From positions 10,187,001-10,251,000 of the forward strand of contig NW_018343955.1 of assembly GCF_002099425.1 (NCBI RefSeq): a stretch of 64,000 nucleotides of DNA, in the 5' to 3' direction. This document shows, in pieces, positions 34,360 to 45,014 of this stretch; the first letter of the stretch is position 1; each line of letters begins with the position of its first letter. This DNA is from Phascolarctos cinereus (Eukaryota > Chordata > Mammalia > Diprotodontia > Phascolarctidae). A program made the translations under genes and the position numbers. The notes beneath the pieces are model-generated. The model was not told where the DNA came from, did not search any database, and saw nothing but the letters and a program-made list of their open reading frames with translations.

Positions 34360-35240
34360 TTCTAAAAGTTGGGATTATTGTTTTAAAAAAAAAAACCTAG
34401 TCATTGATGGCATGGCTCCTTTTTAAAAAAAATTGACCATAATAGCATGAATTTATACAGCGCCGTTTTAACAAACCTCCCTCAGTCAGTCTAATGGCAT
34501 TAAATGTGAGAGCCCAAATTATTCCCACAGATTATTTACTCCATCCTTGTGTTTTTATTCCATGGTGACCAGTCAATCAGAGCCTGCAACAGAACAGAAT
34601 CAAGTTAATTATATGTTACCTCTGTTAAAAATTCATAGAATAATCAAACTGGAAGGCATGTCATGTGTGTTTCATTCAATGGTTATTCAAACTTCAATAA
34701 TTTTAAAGCCTTTGATTTCATTGGATTGATGACTCCTTCCACCAACTTTGATCACACCATACTCTCCATGCCTTAGCATAGAGTTTTCATGAATTGCTAT
34801 TCTGAAATAAAATATAATTGCCTGGTAGTCTAACACTCAGGTGATGGGCTTTTATGAATATAACTAGGTTGGTCCTCAGTTGAAAAACCATGGAGTGTGT
34901 CTTGTGCCATACTTGCTAATCCATAGTAATAATCAAACATGCCACTGATACTCAAATATTCAAGGTGATCTGTGCATTCATTACTTAAACATCCCTTCAA
35001 CAATGTAGATCATAACCCATCTAGGCTGGCCCATCATATGCAACTGTCATCCATGTTCATTCATATGTTTACCAAAATGGGTGGGAGGTAGAAGGAAGCC
35101 ACCCGACATGCTGAGGGCCTATTTCTTTTTAAGACTCAGAGCAAATCAAAAGAAGCTTCCTTACTCCCTAGTTATGGGAGACTCCCATAACTGTGTATTT
35201 GTCTTGTATAGAGTTTACTTACTAGTGAATATGCCAAATA
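34360..35240. other. Intergenic, repeat-poor sequence
   Basis: No repeat or gene recognised. The evenness and lack of SINE text make it a mild candidate for conserved non-coding DNA. Confidence 0.3.
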
Positions 35241-35360
35241 GGAGGTAAGCTCATTGAAAGTAGGGTCTGCTTCACTTCTGCATTTCTACCCTCAGCATCT
35301 GGAACAATACCTGGTACAAAGTAGGAACTTAATAAATTCTTGTTGATTGCTTGATGGACT
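35240..35360 (+). mobile_element. L2 LINE 3' terminus
   Basis: 'gtaagctcattgaaagtagg', 'ggaacaatacctggtacaaa', 'aataaattcttgttgattgc'. Confidence 0.75.
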
Positions 35361-35439
35361 AACTAGTGTTGCCTTTGATCATCTCTCTTGACTTGGCAAT
35401 TAAGTCAAGAGTTTACTTACTGAAGTACTGGGGCTCTTT

Positions 35440-36420
35440 TGGTTTCCTTTTTATGAAACATTATTTATGTCCATTAAACAACTGAATAAAATTGAAATAC
35501 CACACCTAAGATTGGAAGGGAGTAAACAACTAGAAAATAAATCTTTGCAGCTAGTTTCTCTGATGAGGGTCTCATTTCCAAGATACATAAGGAATTTTTT
35601 AAGATTAAAAGCCATTCCACAACTGATATAGTCAAAGGATATGAAGAGACATTTTTCAAAGGAAAAAATCCAAGACATCAATAATAATATAAAAAATTTT
35701 CCAAATCATTAATAATTAGAGAAAAATAAATTAGAGCAGCTCCGGGGTTCCACCTTAATTACATCTGTTTGGAAAAATTGACATAAGAGGAAAATGACAA
35801 ATGTTAAAGGAGCTTCAGTAAAAAAAAAAAAGTGTGTTAATATGTGATTGATTTAGCTATGAATTGGTCTAGCCATTCAAGAAAGCAATATAGAACTAGA
35901 CCCAAAACCCAATTAAACAGTGTACATAATTTTATTCAGTGATGCCACTACTATACCCATACTCTAAAGAAGTCAAAGAAACAGGTAAATAATATATGCA
36001 TTATTTGTATATATGTATAAAAATATTTACAGAAGTTTTTCTTGTGGTGGCAAAGAACTGGAAGGGAAGGAGCTGTTTGCCAATTAGGAAATGACTAAAC
36101 AAATTATAGTATATGAATGTAATAAAAATGATAAAAGGGAAAGCTTCAAGGAATCCTGGAAAAAATTATATGAACTAATATGCAGTAAAATGAGCAGAAC
36201 CAGGAGAATAATTATGCAATAACAAGATTGTACAGATAAACAACTTTGAAAGACTTAAGAAATCTGATCAATGCAGTGATACCTATGACTTTAGCAGCCT
36301 AATGATTTCTAAGAATCTACCCATCTCCTGACAGAAGAGTTATGGACTCAAGATGCATTTTTAGACATTGCCAATGTTGGAATTTGTTGAGGTTTTTTTC
36401 ATTTTCTTTTGTTTTTCATA
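35440..36420 (+). mobile_element. L1 LINE 3' end, degenerate
   Basis: Follows the same order as 18860 and 37785: 'cagtgatgccactactatac', 'aaaatatttacagaagtttt', 'ggtggcaaagaactgg', 'cagtaaaatgagcagaacca'. Confidence 0.75.
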
Positions 36421-36424
36421 AATA

Positions 36425-36945
36425 GAGTGCTAGGCCTGCAGTCGGGAAGACCTGAGTTCAAATCTGACCTCATTAGACACTTATTAGCTGTGTGACTTTG
36501 GTCAAGTCACTTAACTTCTGTTTATCTCAGTTTCCTCTTCTGTAACATGGAGATAATAATAGCACCTACCTTGCAGTGTTGTTATGAGGATAAAATTAGA
36601 TAATATTTGGAAAGCTTTTAGCACTGAGCCTGGCACATAGCTTGTTGTCATTCAGTTGTTTCTGTCATGGCTCATTCTTTGTGACCCTATTTGGGGTTTT
36701 CTTGGCAAAGGATACTAGAGTGGTTTGCCATTTCCTTCTCCAGCTCATTTTACAGATGAGGAACTAAGGCAAACAGGGTTACTTGCCCAGGGTCACATAG
36801 CTAGTATTTGTCTGAGACCAGATTTAACCTCAGCAAGATGAATCTTCTTGACTTTAGGCCTGGCACTCTATCCACTGTGCCACCTACTTGCCCTTCTGGC
36901 ATATAATATGTGCTATATAATGTTAGTTATTATTGTTTTAGTTAT
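36425..36945 (+). mobile_element. MAR1/MIR-type CORE-SINE split by an RTE-tailed SINE
   Basis: 36425-36639 carries head and core ('agctgtgtgactttggtcaa', 'gagataataatagcacctac'). It resumes at 36896 with the 3' end 'aatatgtgctatataatgtt'. Confidence 0.8.
36640..36895 (-). mobile_element. RTE-tailed marsupial SINE inserted in MAR1-type SINE
   Basis: Reverse tail 'gttgtcattcagttgtttct' through to head 'ctatccactgtgccacctac'. Flanks ctggcacata (36630-36639) and ctggcatata (36896-36905) form a 10-bp target duplication with one mismatch. Confidence 0.88.
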
Positions 36946-37079
36946 GAGAGTTTTCTTTTTCTTTCTTTTTTTTCCAGATCTGGGAAAGGTGGAAGGGAGA
37001 AAAAGCAAATGCTTCTTAATAGGAAAAAAAAAATAATTTAAAAAAATAAATGAAGATAAGGATCCAGGGATTCATGTAG

Positions 37080-37780
37080 AGAAAAGTATGGAACTGAACT
37101 GGCTTACCATAAGTTTCAGACTATGAAGAAAGAAAAATTACACCAGAGAAGTGCTTATGTACTTTGAGAAGAGGGAGAGATGAAAGTTGTAGGCATAATG
37201 AAGAATAGGCTATGAAGAGCAAAGCAGAGGAAGAGAAGGAGGACAAGAGAGTATGATAAGAAAGAGGAATTTCAGAGTTACGTATTATGAAGGTGACACA
37301 TTTATATGTGAGCATGAGATCTTAAGTCCCATTCCTTACATCTTCACTCCACCTTAGCCATCTGGGTGGTAATATTAAATTCCCCTTGGCTGGCTAAGTA
37401 GGAATGAAGATGTAGGGCATGGAACTTAAGGTAGTTTGGAGACCAGAGGTTTGAGGTGACATCAAAGTATACATTGAAGTCTCCAAGTATGAGAGCAGGT
37501 GTTAATTTGGAGGAGAAGACTGAACTAAATCCTGAAATCTTTGAGAAAAAAGGGAGAATTAACTTCAGGCCAGGAGATTATAGGAACAAGATATCAACTG
37601 GAGGATATGGACAAATTAAGCAAATTTCAAAGGAAGGAAGGTTCTAGAATGCTAGCAGTTGAAAGAAGACATGGAAGTGGTAGTAGGAAACAAAGAATAT
37701 GATGGTTTCCCCTACTGCAGTAGTCCCATGTTCAAGGATGAGATAAAGAGCATTTCCTAGATATAATAGCCAGAGATGAG
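37080..37780. repeat. Unclassified GA-rich dispersed repeat, tentative
   Basis: Phrases such as 'ttgaagtctccaagtatgag' and 'ggacaaattaagcaaatttc' are familiar from mammalian repeats, but I cannot name the family. Confidence 0.25.
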
Positions 37781-37784
37781 AAAA

Positions 37785-38585
37785 GGAAAGTGGCAAATGC
37801 TAGAGGAGATGTGGAAAAAATTGGGAAACTGATACACTGTTGGTTGAGTTGTGAACTAGTCCAACCATTCGGAAGAGCAATTTAGAATTATGCCCCAAGG
37901 ACTATAAAATTGTGCCTATTTGGCCCAGAAATATTACTACTAAATCTGTATTCCAAAGAGATTAAAAGGGGTGATGGGAAGACCCCTTTGTACAAAATAT
38001 TTATAGCAGCTCTTTTTGTGGTGGCAAAGAATTGGATGCCCATCAATTGGGAATGGCTGAACAAGCTGTGGTATATGATTGTGCTATGAGAATACTATTG
38101 TGCTATAAGAAATAGCAAGCAGGATGCATTCAGAAAAACTTGGGAAAACTCATATGAACTGATTCAAAGTGAAGTGAACATAACCAGGGGAGCATTGTAC
38201 ATAGTAACAGTAATATTATAAAAGTGATCAACTGTAAAAGACTCAGCTACTCTGATCAAGACAGTGATCCAAGACAATTCCAAAGAACCCATGATAAAAA
38301 TAAATGCTATCTACCTCCAGAAGAAGAACGAATGAACTCTGAATACAGACTGAAGCATGCTTTTATTGACTTTCTTTGTTTTTTATTGTTTTATTTTGCT
38401 AGTGTTCTCTTTTGCAACATGCCTAATATGGAAGTATGTTTTTCACGACTTCTCATGTATAATCAAAATCAACATGCTTGTCTTTTTTCAAGGGGAGGGA
38501 AGGGACAGGAAGGAGGAAAATAATTTTGAACTCACATTTTTTTAAAAATGCTAAAAATTATTTTACATTAAATTGAGAAATAGTT
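37785..38585 (+). mobile_element. L1 LINE 3' end
   Basis: ORF2 C-terminal remnants ('tttatagcagctctttttgt', 'gaatggctgaacaagctgtg'), then the 3' UTR ('agacagtgatccaagacaat') ending in T-rich/A-rich sequence near 38585. Confidence 0.85.
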
Positions 38586-38589
38586 AACA

Positions 38590-39870
38590 AAATAAGTAAA
38601 AATAATTTTAAGTGATTCATACCTGGAAAGAAATGTGACTCCTGAGTGTTTGAGAGACCTGTGAGCATGAAAAAATGTGTAGATATGTGGAAATTTTGGA
38701 GAGAGAAGTGGTAGAGTGGGAGTCAAAGAGACAGAGGAAAGGCAATACTGAAAGCTTTGAATGAATGTGGTGGTGCGTGAAGCTCTTCCCAAAGCTACAA
38801 ACATGTAGGAGAGTCAATCTGTCCCACCCCCAACATGTCACTTCATTCCCAGTGCTTATTCACCAGAGACTGGTAAGAACAGACTCCCTCAGTAAAATTG
38901 TTCTCTCTCAGTTGAGCTGGGAATTTATCTTGCTTCTACAGAGCTCATTTACTCTCACATACTCTTTTGTTTAATCTATATAACTCCCAATTTTGATTTA
39001 CTGTTTGAATCAATGAATCAGTTTGCTTACTATCTTAGATTGTTTTTGTGTACCAGTCATTTGGTGGGAGAGAACTAAGTTGATGAGAGCAAACTCTTGC
39101 CTTTCCCTTTAGAGTGACTTGTGAAAGTGGCTTTTATTCTGAACTCCTAAAAGAAAGCACCAAACTTCTAGACTAAAAATAGTTGATGCATAGTAGATAG
39201 ATATAATTCTAGCCCAATGCCCTTCTTGAAGATAAGAGAGTTAAGGTGTGAGCCCCCAGCCATGGTATTTCTTTTGCTTCCCATAAAGAAAGAAATGGCA
39301 TTCTCCTTTGAAGATAGGATGGGTCAGATCCTAGATCAAATAACTATCTATCCTTGCCACATGTGGACTAGTTGTAAATGTATTAGCTAGATAGCTATGT
39401 ATATTACATATACATACACATATGTACATATACACATATGTGTGTGTATACACATGTTTTATACACACACACACACACACACACATATGGAACCTGAGGC
39501 TCAGAGAAGTTATAATTTGCCAAGATCACACACTAGAAAGGATGTCTTCTACTCTTTGTAAAATGCAAAAAAAGCACATATCCAATCCAGAGAAAGTCTC
39601 CTCTCATGCTTTCTTACAGTTTATCCCTTCACCTTTCTACTTCTACCTTAGAAGCTAAAGATCTTGCCATTTAAGTCCTTCTTACATGCCTTAGAATGAG
39701 TGCTAGGCCTGTCTGCCCTACAAGTACACAAAGATGTCAGCTTCCTGTAAGATAACAGTTCCTTTCACAAAAATATTTCATAGATTTTCATCCTGCAACC
39801 TGATCATTAAAGTTACATTCTTTTAGGTTTTAAACGTTTTTCTTAGACTTAAAGGGATCCAGATGATCAG
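38590..39870. other. Intergenic sequence with a CA/TA microsatellite
   Basis: (CA)n/(TA)n at about 39410-39485. A short MIR-like trace at 39487-39540. No gene seen. Confidence 0.6.
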
Positions 39871-40015
39871 CAAAAATAACTTCCTCATTTTAAAGATAAA
39901 TGAACTGAAGACTGGAGAGGTGACATGACCAGCCCAAGGTAAAATAACTAGTTAATAGTAAAACTACAACGCAGAACTCTTGACTTAGTGCACTCTACTA
40001 CCTTCTTTTTGCTCT
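39870..40015 (-). mobile_element. Ther-2-type SINE fragment
   Basis: 'cctcattttaaagataaatg', 'gaccagcccaaggtaaaata', 'gcagaactcttgacttagtg'. Confidence 0.5.
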
Positions 40016-41970
40016 TCACAATCCCCTAGTTAAAATTAGAAGACACTTGGAAGAATCATGCCATACTTTGATTGTCATCTTTGCCATCTTATCTGATGGC
40101 TAAAAACAAGATAGGTTTCTGAGGTTGGAGGACTGCACTAAGAAACATTGCTAATGATGAAGGAAGAGAGCATTAAGGATCCACTTGTCTGTTTCACATT
40201 CAGGCTTAAGGTCTCTAATCATCAGGTACTGCAAAAGTTCAGGTGGTCTCAACTTCTCTGGACAGGCTTCTGCCCCAGGTGTGAAGCATAACATATAAGC
40301 CCAACTCTCTTCCACTCTCTGAAGAAATGTGTTCATTCAGTCACCTAAGAAAAATTTAGCAGCAGCTTCTTAAACCTTATTAGCTGTTCTCCAGGATGTT
40401 AGATTTGATGAGTAACAACATGATAAGGCTTATATTTTATTGTCAAAATCTTAAATTGCACAATTGCCCCAAGGTGCTAAAATCAGATCATGAAGTGAGA
40501 GCTAGCAAATGAAATGATGTGCTGCCTTCAGGTATCTTCCTAACTAAGAGGGTTTTCAACAGTGGTAACGGGCTTTGCATGGATCAATCCACACTTAACT
40601 CGCCCTGCTCTCCTTAATGCCAGGAATCTCTATTCAGGGGATGACAGGGTGGTGGCCACCAAATAGAAAAAGGGAGTTGACCCACATGGGGATCAGACCC
40701 ATGACCTCAACTTTGTTAATTCATTTAGCCTTGGGAGGCTCTCTTTACCTTTGTTTCCTTTACCACAAGAAATGGAACAAAATATTTGCCCACTAACATA
40801 TATCAGGGTAAAAAATTATATAGATATGTTACCTTGGGTAAGTCTTTTGCTCCTTCTATGAGCCTAAGATTCTTCATCTGTAAAATGTAAAAAGTGAATT
40901 GAATTAACTAAAGTCTCATCTAATTATATGATCCTAGAATGTCCTATTCCCCCTTCCAGTCTTAAGGTATATATAATTTACTCTCTCCCTTTACCCCTCC
41001 CCCAACAGTATAAATCTGAAAGTCTTCTCAGATTCTTGGGAGCTCCAGTGACGTAGCTATATGAAGCTAAGGTGTTCTGTCCATTGCTCTCAAATCACAT
41101 GGATGATATAGACCCTATTCATGTTCACACTTTCTGGTCCCTTTCTGCTTAACTTATTAACAAAAGCATTCTCGCTGAGCATTAAAAGAGAGCAGTTATT
41201 TCCTATATTCCTCATATAATAAGAAGAGTTATTAAGCTGATTAGGCTGCTTATGAAACAGAAATAGGAGGAAGGAATGCAGTTTCCTCATTCCATCAAGA
41301 CAATGTAATGATCAAATATGGACCAAATATTTAGAGACAAATAAAACTGAAGGGAAGAAAAGGAATGAGAGGTAAAGGCTGGCTGTTAACTTAAACTTGA
41401 AATGTAAAATGGAGAAGGGGAAGAGGATTTTCCAGGAAAACCCCAAGTTTCCAAACCTTTGTATGTCACATTTTTCTAGGAAAAGAAAGGAGTGCCAACC
41501 AGAGGATCCCTTGGGATCCCTGACCCAAGAAATAAGGTAAAAGTAAATATCTAAAAGTTAATATCTAATATATTTTACTGGGCCCAAAAGTGTCCAGGCC
41601 AACTCTGAAGGCTGGGATTCAATCTTGCCCCTGTCAGATTTAGAACCTGTCATGACTTTTATTTTTTTTCCCTGAAACATTAGAGCCCTCTAGCGGTCAA
41701 TGTGCTCTCCAACTAACAAATGCACTCTCAACTTACCACTTTAAATTTTCCAATTTTTTCCTTTGCAATCCTAATTTTTTATCTACTTTATGTTTCAGGT
41801 GCCAAAGATAAGGTTGCTACTGAATGTGCTTATTTTTTAGACCTTCACTCTATTTCTTCCTATTCAAAGTTAATACTTTCTACCTCATCTCTATTCACTT
41901 CATCAAAACTGAATGAAGTCTGAGACTTATAATCACTCAACCTCAAAAGTAAGAGGGGTAGAGAGGTAAT
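40016..41970. other. Intergenic sequence, little assigned
   Basis: A tRNA-like B-box trace lies on the minus strand near 40680-40735. A MIR 3' part ('ttcatctgtaaaatgtaaa') lies near 40835-40955. No exon recognised. Confidence 0.4.
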
Positions 41971-41974
41971 GTGT

Positions 41975-42410
41975 GAAAATGATTTCTTTTTGCTGAGTGA
42001 AATGAGCAGAACCAAGAGAACATTGTACTCTATAGCAGCCATGTTGTGCAATGACTAATATTGATAAACCTAACCTTTCCCAGCAATACAATGATCTAAG
42101 ACATCTCCAGAGGCCTAGTGATGGAAAATGCTATCCACATCCAAAGAAAGAACTATGAAAATTGAATTGCCATTTTTTCTCTTCTGTTGATTTTTGTTTC
42201 TGCTTTCTGATAGTTTGTCCTATTGGTTTTAATTTTTACATACAACACCACTAATGTGAAAATAGGAATGTAAATGTATAGCCTATATCAGATTGTGTGC
42301 TGTCTTGGGGAGAGTGGTGAGGAGGAAGGGGGAGAAAAATTTTAAACTCAAAAGCATATAGAAGTGATTATTGATATATCAAAATAAATTAATAAAATTT
42401 TTAAAAAAAT
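41975..42410 (+). mobile_element. L1 LINE 3' end fragment
   Basis: 'gctgagtgaaatgagcagaa', 'cagcaatacaatgatctaag', 'cctatatcagattgtgtgct' and an A-rich end. Confidence 0.8.
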
Positions 42411-42611
42411 ATTTCTTCTGATTGCTCATTTCCAGTGGATAGGGGAGGCCTGGGAATAAGCATGAACTGGGAGCAGTGCCAACAAAAGGTACAGTTTATA
42501 CTAAAGTTTGAATTGCAATGGCATCATTGAAAGAGCATGAAATGTGAATGGTCGGGGGACCTGAGCTCATGTCCCAGTTCTGCAACTAGCTATTTGACCT
42601 TGAATAAATTA

Positions 42612-43015
42612 CAGGATCCTAGCTCTAGAATAAAAAGGGACCTTAGAGGCCACCCAGTCCAACCTCATCATTTGTTGTTGTTGTTAGTTTGTTTTATTGA
42701 TTGATTGATTGATTGATTGATTTTTGGTGAGGCAATTGGAGTTAAATGACTTGCCCAGGGTCACACAGCTAGTAAGTGTCAAATGTCTGATCTGAGACCA
42801 GATTTAAACTCAGGTCCTCCTGACTCCAGAACTGATGCTCTACCCACTGTGCCATTTAGCTGCCCCTACAAACCTCATCATTTTACAGATGAGGAAACTA
42901 AGGTTCAGTAAGGTTAAATGACTTATCTAAGGTCACACCAGACAAAATAGGAGAAATGAAATTTGAACCCAAGTGTTCTGATTCCAAAGCCAGAACTCCT
43001 TCCACTGTAACAGGG
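42612..43015 (-). mobile_element. Ther-2-type SINE, middle level of the nest
   Basis: Left part 42612-42673 ('ctagctctagaataaaaagg', 'ggccacccagtcc'); right part from 42871 ('acagatgaggaaactaaggt', 'gaacccaagtgttctgattc'). Confidence 0.8.
42674..42870 (-). mobile_element. WSINE1-type SINE, innermost level of the nest
   Basis: Reverse tail with (TTGA)n and 'gaggcaattggagttaaatg', core 'cttgcccagggtcacacagc', head 'gtgccatttagctgcccc'. A perfect 13-bp duplication, aacctcatcattt, stands at 42661-42673 and 42871-42883. Confidence 0.93.
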
Positions 43016-43307
43016 TGTTCTCTTAACTAAACTCCAATGTCCTCATCTCTAAAGAGGGACAATTACACTTGTACTATCTGCCTCATAGGGCTATTTTGGT
43101 GATCAGATAAAATAATGCCTGTAAAGTGTTTTGTAAATCACACATATTACATAAATGTGGGTTATCAGTCAACATATGTTTCAAGTAATTTTCAATAATA
43201 ATAAAGCATCTCACACTTAGAGAAATATAGTGATTTAAATAGGAATTTTAAATAGAATTGAGAATATTTTATTTTGCAGGCAAGAGGGGGAAAGAACAAA
43301 GGAAGGT

Positions 43308-43400
43308 AAGAAGGAAGGAAGGAAGGAAGGAAGGAAGGAAGGAAGGAAGGAAGGAAGGAAGGAAGGAAGGAAGGAAGAAGGAAGAAGGAAGGAAGGAAGA
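43308..43400. repeat. (GGAA)n microsatellite
   Basis: About 18 tandem 'ggaa' units plus 'gaa' variants. Confidence 0.97.
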
Positions 43401-44360
43401 ATTTTGTAAAATTCCTTTAATACCAGTCTCCCCCTGCTGGAGGAGCTTATGGCAATGACATTTTTGAAGGGATGAGTAAACCTACTAGGGACGGAGACCA
43501 CTTGAATTTGCCTCCAATATTAGTATTAAGGAAGCAATTTGAACTCTTTCCCATTGATTCCAAGGTTTTGTCCTCTAAGGCCATGGCAACAGCAGGGAGA
43601 GAACTAGAATATCCATAAAAATGTGGAAAACCTTCAGTGACAGGGGCCTGGAAAATGACAGTAATGGAATAATTGGAAAAGCTCCATGAATCTGATATAA
43701 ACTCCTTTTGAACTAATTGCAAAGCTTCACCTTTCAAAATCCAGGAACGATGTAGTAGAAATGTTCCTCTGTAAAGCATCTGATCTTGGACTCTATGAAG
43801 AGATGTATTCAGAGTTCTTCCTGTTATCTTAGCATAAGCAGGTAATTGTAGTTGTCTGATGAAACGACCATGTAATTAAAGAAAGAGAAATAAAGTTAAT
43901 TTCTAAATCTCAGACGATTTTTATACCTTGGATAGAGGCTCAGCATATCCATTAGGGTCTGGGGTCAAAACTAGATTGAAGAGCGGAAAGAAATCATTCT
44001 TATACCTATAGTAAGGGGTTGGGGTGGGGAGGAGAAGAAGATTGAATTTGCAGGTTTTGCCTTAGTCCTTCTTTCTAATGATTTCTAAAATGAAGGACGG
44101 GGGAATTGGGTTGAAAAGAAAGGAAAATACAATTTTGACGGAATAGACAAACTGGAAAGTCAAAAATATCAAAAGTCAAATTTTAATTCCTCCAAAAAAA
44201 ATTAAGGGTAAAGAGCCGAAGCTATACGTCCCTCCCAGCCCCCGATTTAATTGCAGGTACTTTGGGTGTGGAAGCTCCTGATTCAGAACCTCGGAAAGCT
44301 CCCCCTCCTGTGAGTGGTGAGTGCGCATGCTCTTCTGAGCCCGTCGCTGAGGCTGCGGTG
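43401..44360. other. RXFP3 upstream flank, nothing assigned
   Basis: Repeat-poor. The GC and CpG level rises from about 44220 toward the RXFP3 leader, so regulatory function is plausible. Confidence 0.4.
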
Positions 44361-44361
44361 G

Positions 44362-44374
44362 GTGCAAATATAAC
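44362..44374 (+). promoter_or_regulatory. TATA-like element, candidate RXFP3 core promoter
   Basis: An 'aaatataa' motif lies about 640 bp upstream of the RXFP3 ATG, at the point where AT-rich flank changes to more GC-rich sequence with CpGs. A start site would be expected near 44395-44405. No transcript evidence is available; TATA-like words are common in this AT-rich DNA. Confidence 0.3.
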
Positions 44375-44982
44375 TCAGAAGAGAGCTGCTTGCTTACAAC
44401 TCACTGGGAGTTAAGTGCAGTAGAGAGAGGGAGTGATTGAGAGAGAAGTGATCTTTCCGAACCGAATTCTCCGCCTTAGAGAACAATCCACGGGAAAACT
44501 TGTGGCAGTAAAGAACCAAGCAGGAAAAAGGTTTGTTTGGCTTTTTGTTTGTTTTATGTTTTGCTTTGTTTTGTTTAGAGAGTAGACAAACTGGAAATTA
44601 CATGAGCATCCGAGCGGCAATCCAGAAATCTTTCTATACTTTCGCGGCAGCTGACGTTCGAACGAGGAGAGGAAAAGACAGACGGACGCTTCAGTTTGAC
44701 AATCCCTAGCCAAACAGCCATTCAGCCCCATAGCTCTCCTCGGCTATCTCCCTGTTCCAGCTCGAGAGCTATTTATTCTTCCCGCGCCTGGACTCAGCGC
44801 CCAACAGTTTCGGGCAAGTCTATGCTGAGAAGCCCCCAAGGACCGTTTTTTGTGGTAATCACTTAGCCAATCACTTTGTGGTACTTGGTGGCTGCTGCTC
44901 TGAGAAAGTCCTGGTTGGAAGGGGAGCCCCAGAGGCAGTGCAAGGACTAAGTTGGACTTGCTCCAAGCCTAGTCTTTGGGTC

Positions 44983-45000
44983 ATGGCCCGAACTGGATAG
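44983..45000 (+). promoter_or_regulatory. 5-codon upstream ORF in the RXFP3 leader
   Basis: ATG at 44983 in strong context (G at -3, G at +4) opens a frame reading M-A-R-T-G-stop, ending 14 nt before the RXFP3 start at 45015 and out of frame with it. Scanning ribosomes should meet it first, so it could dampen RXFP3 translation. That assumes the transcript starts upstream of 44983. The ATG-GCC resembles the codon pair at the human RXFP3 N-terminus (MQMA...), suggesting an ancestral start turned into a uORF (inference). Confidence 0.5.
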
Positions 45001-45014
45001 ACACCACTGTCAAC

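Larger units (their letters stand above)
42530..43175 (+). mobile_element. MIR SINE, outer host of a three-level nest
   Basis: 5' part 42530-42611 ('ctcatgtcccagttctgcaa', 'ctatttgaccttgaataaat'). 3' part 43018-43175 ('aatgtcctcatctctaaaga', 'agggctattttggtgatcag'). Confidence 0.7.

Noticed and set aside
43235-43501. FLPS-repeat protein
   Set aside because: It is a frame through the (GGAA)n microsatellite.
44976-45014. N-terminal extension of RXFP3 from a TTG codon
   Set aside because: A vertebrate mRNA would not be expected to start at this TTG; an in-frame stop lies just upstream, and the first in-frame ATG at 45015 has A at -3.
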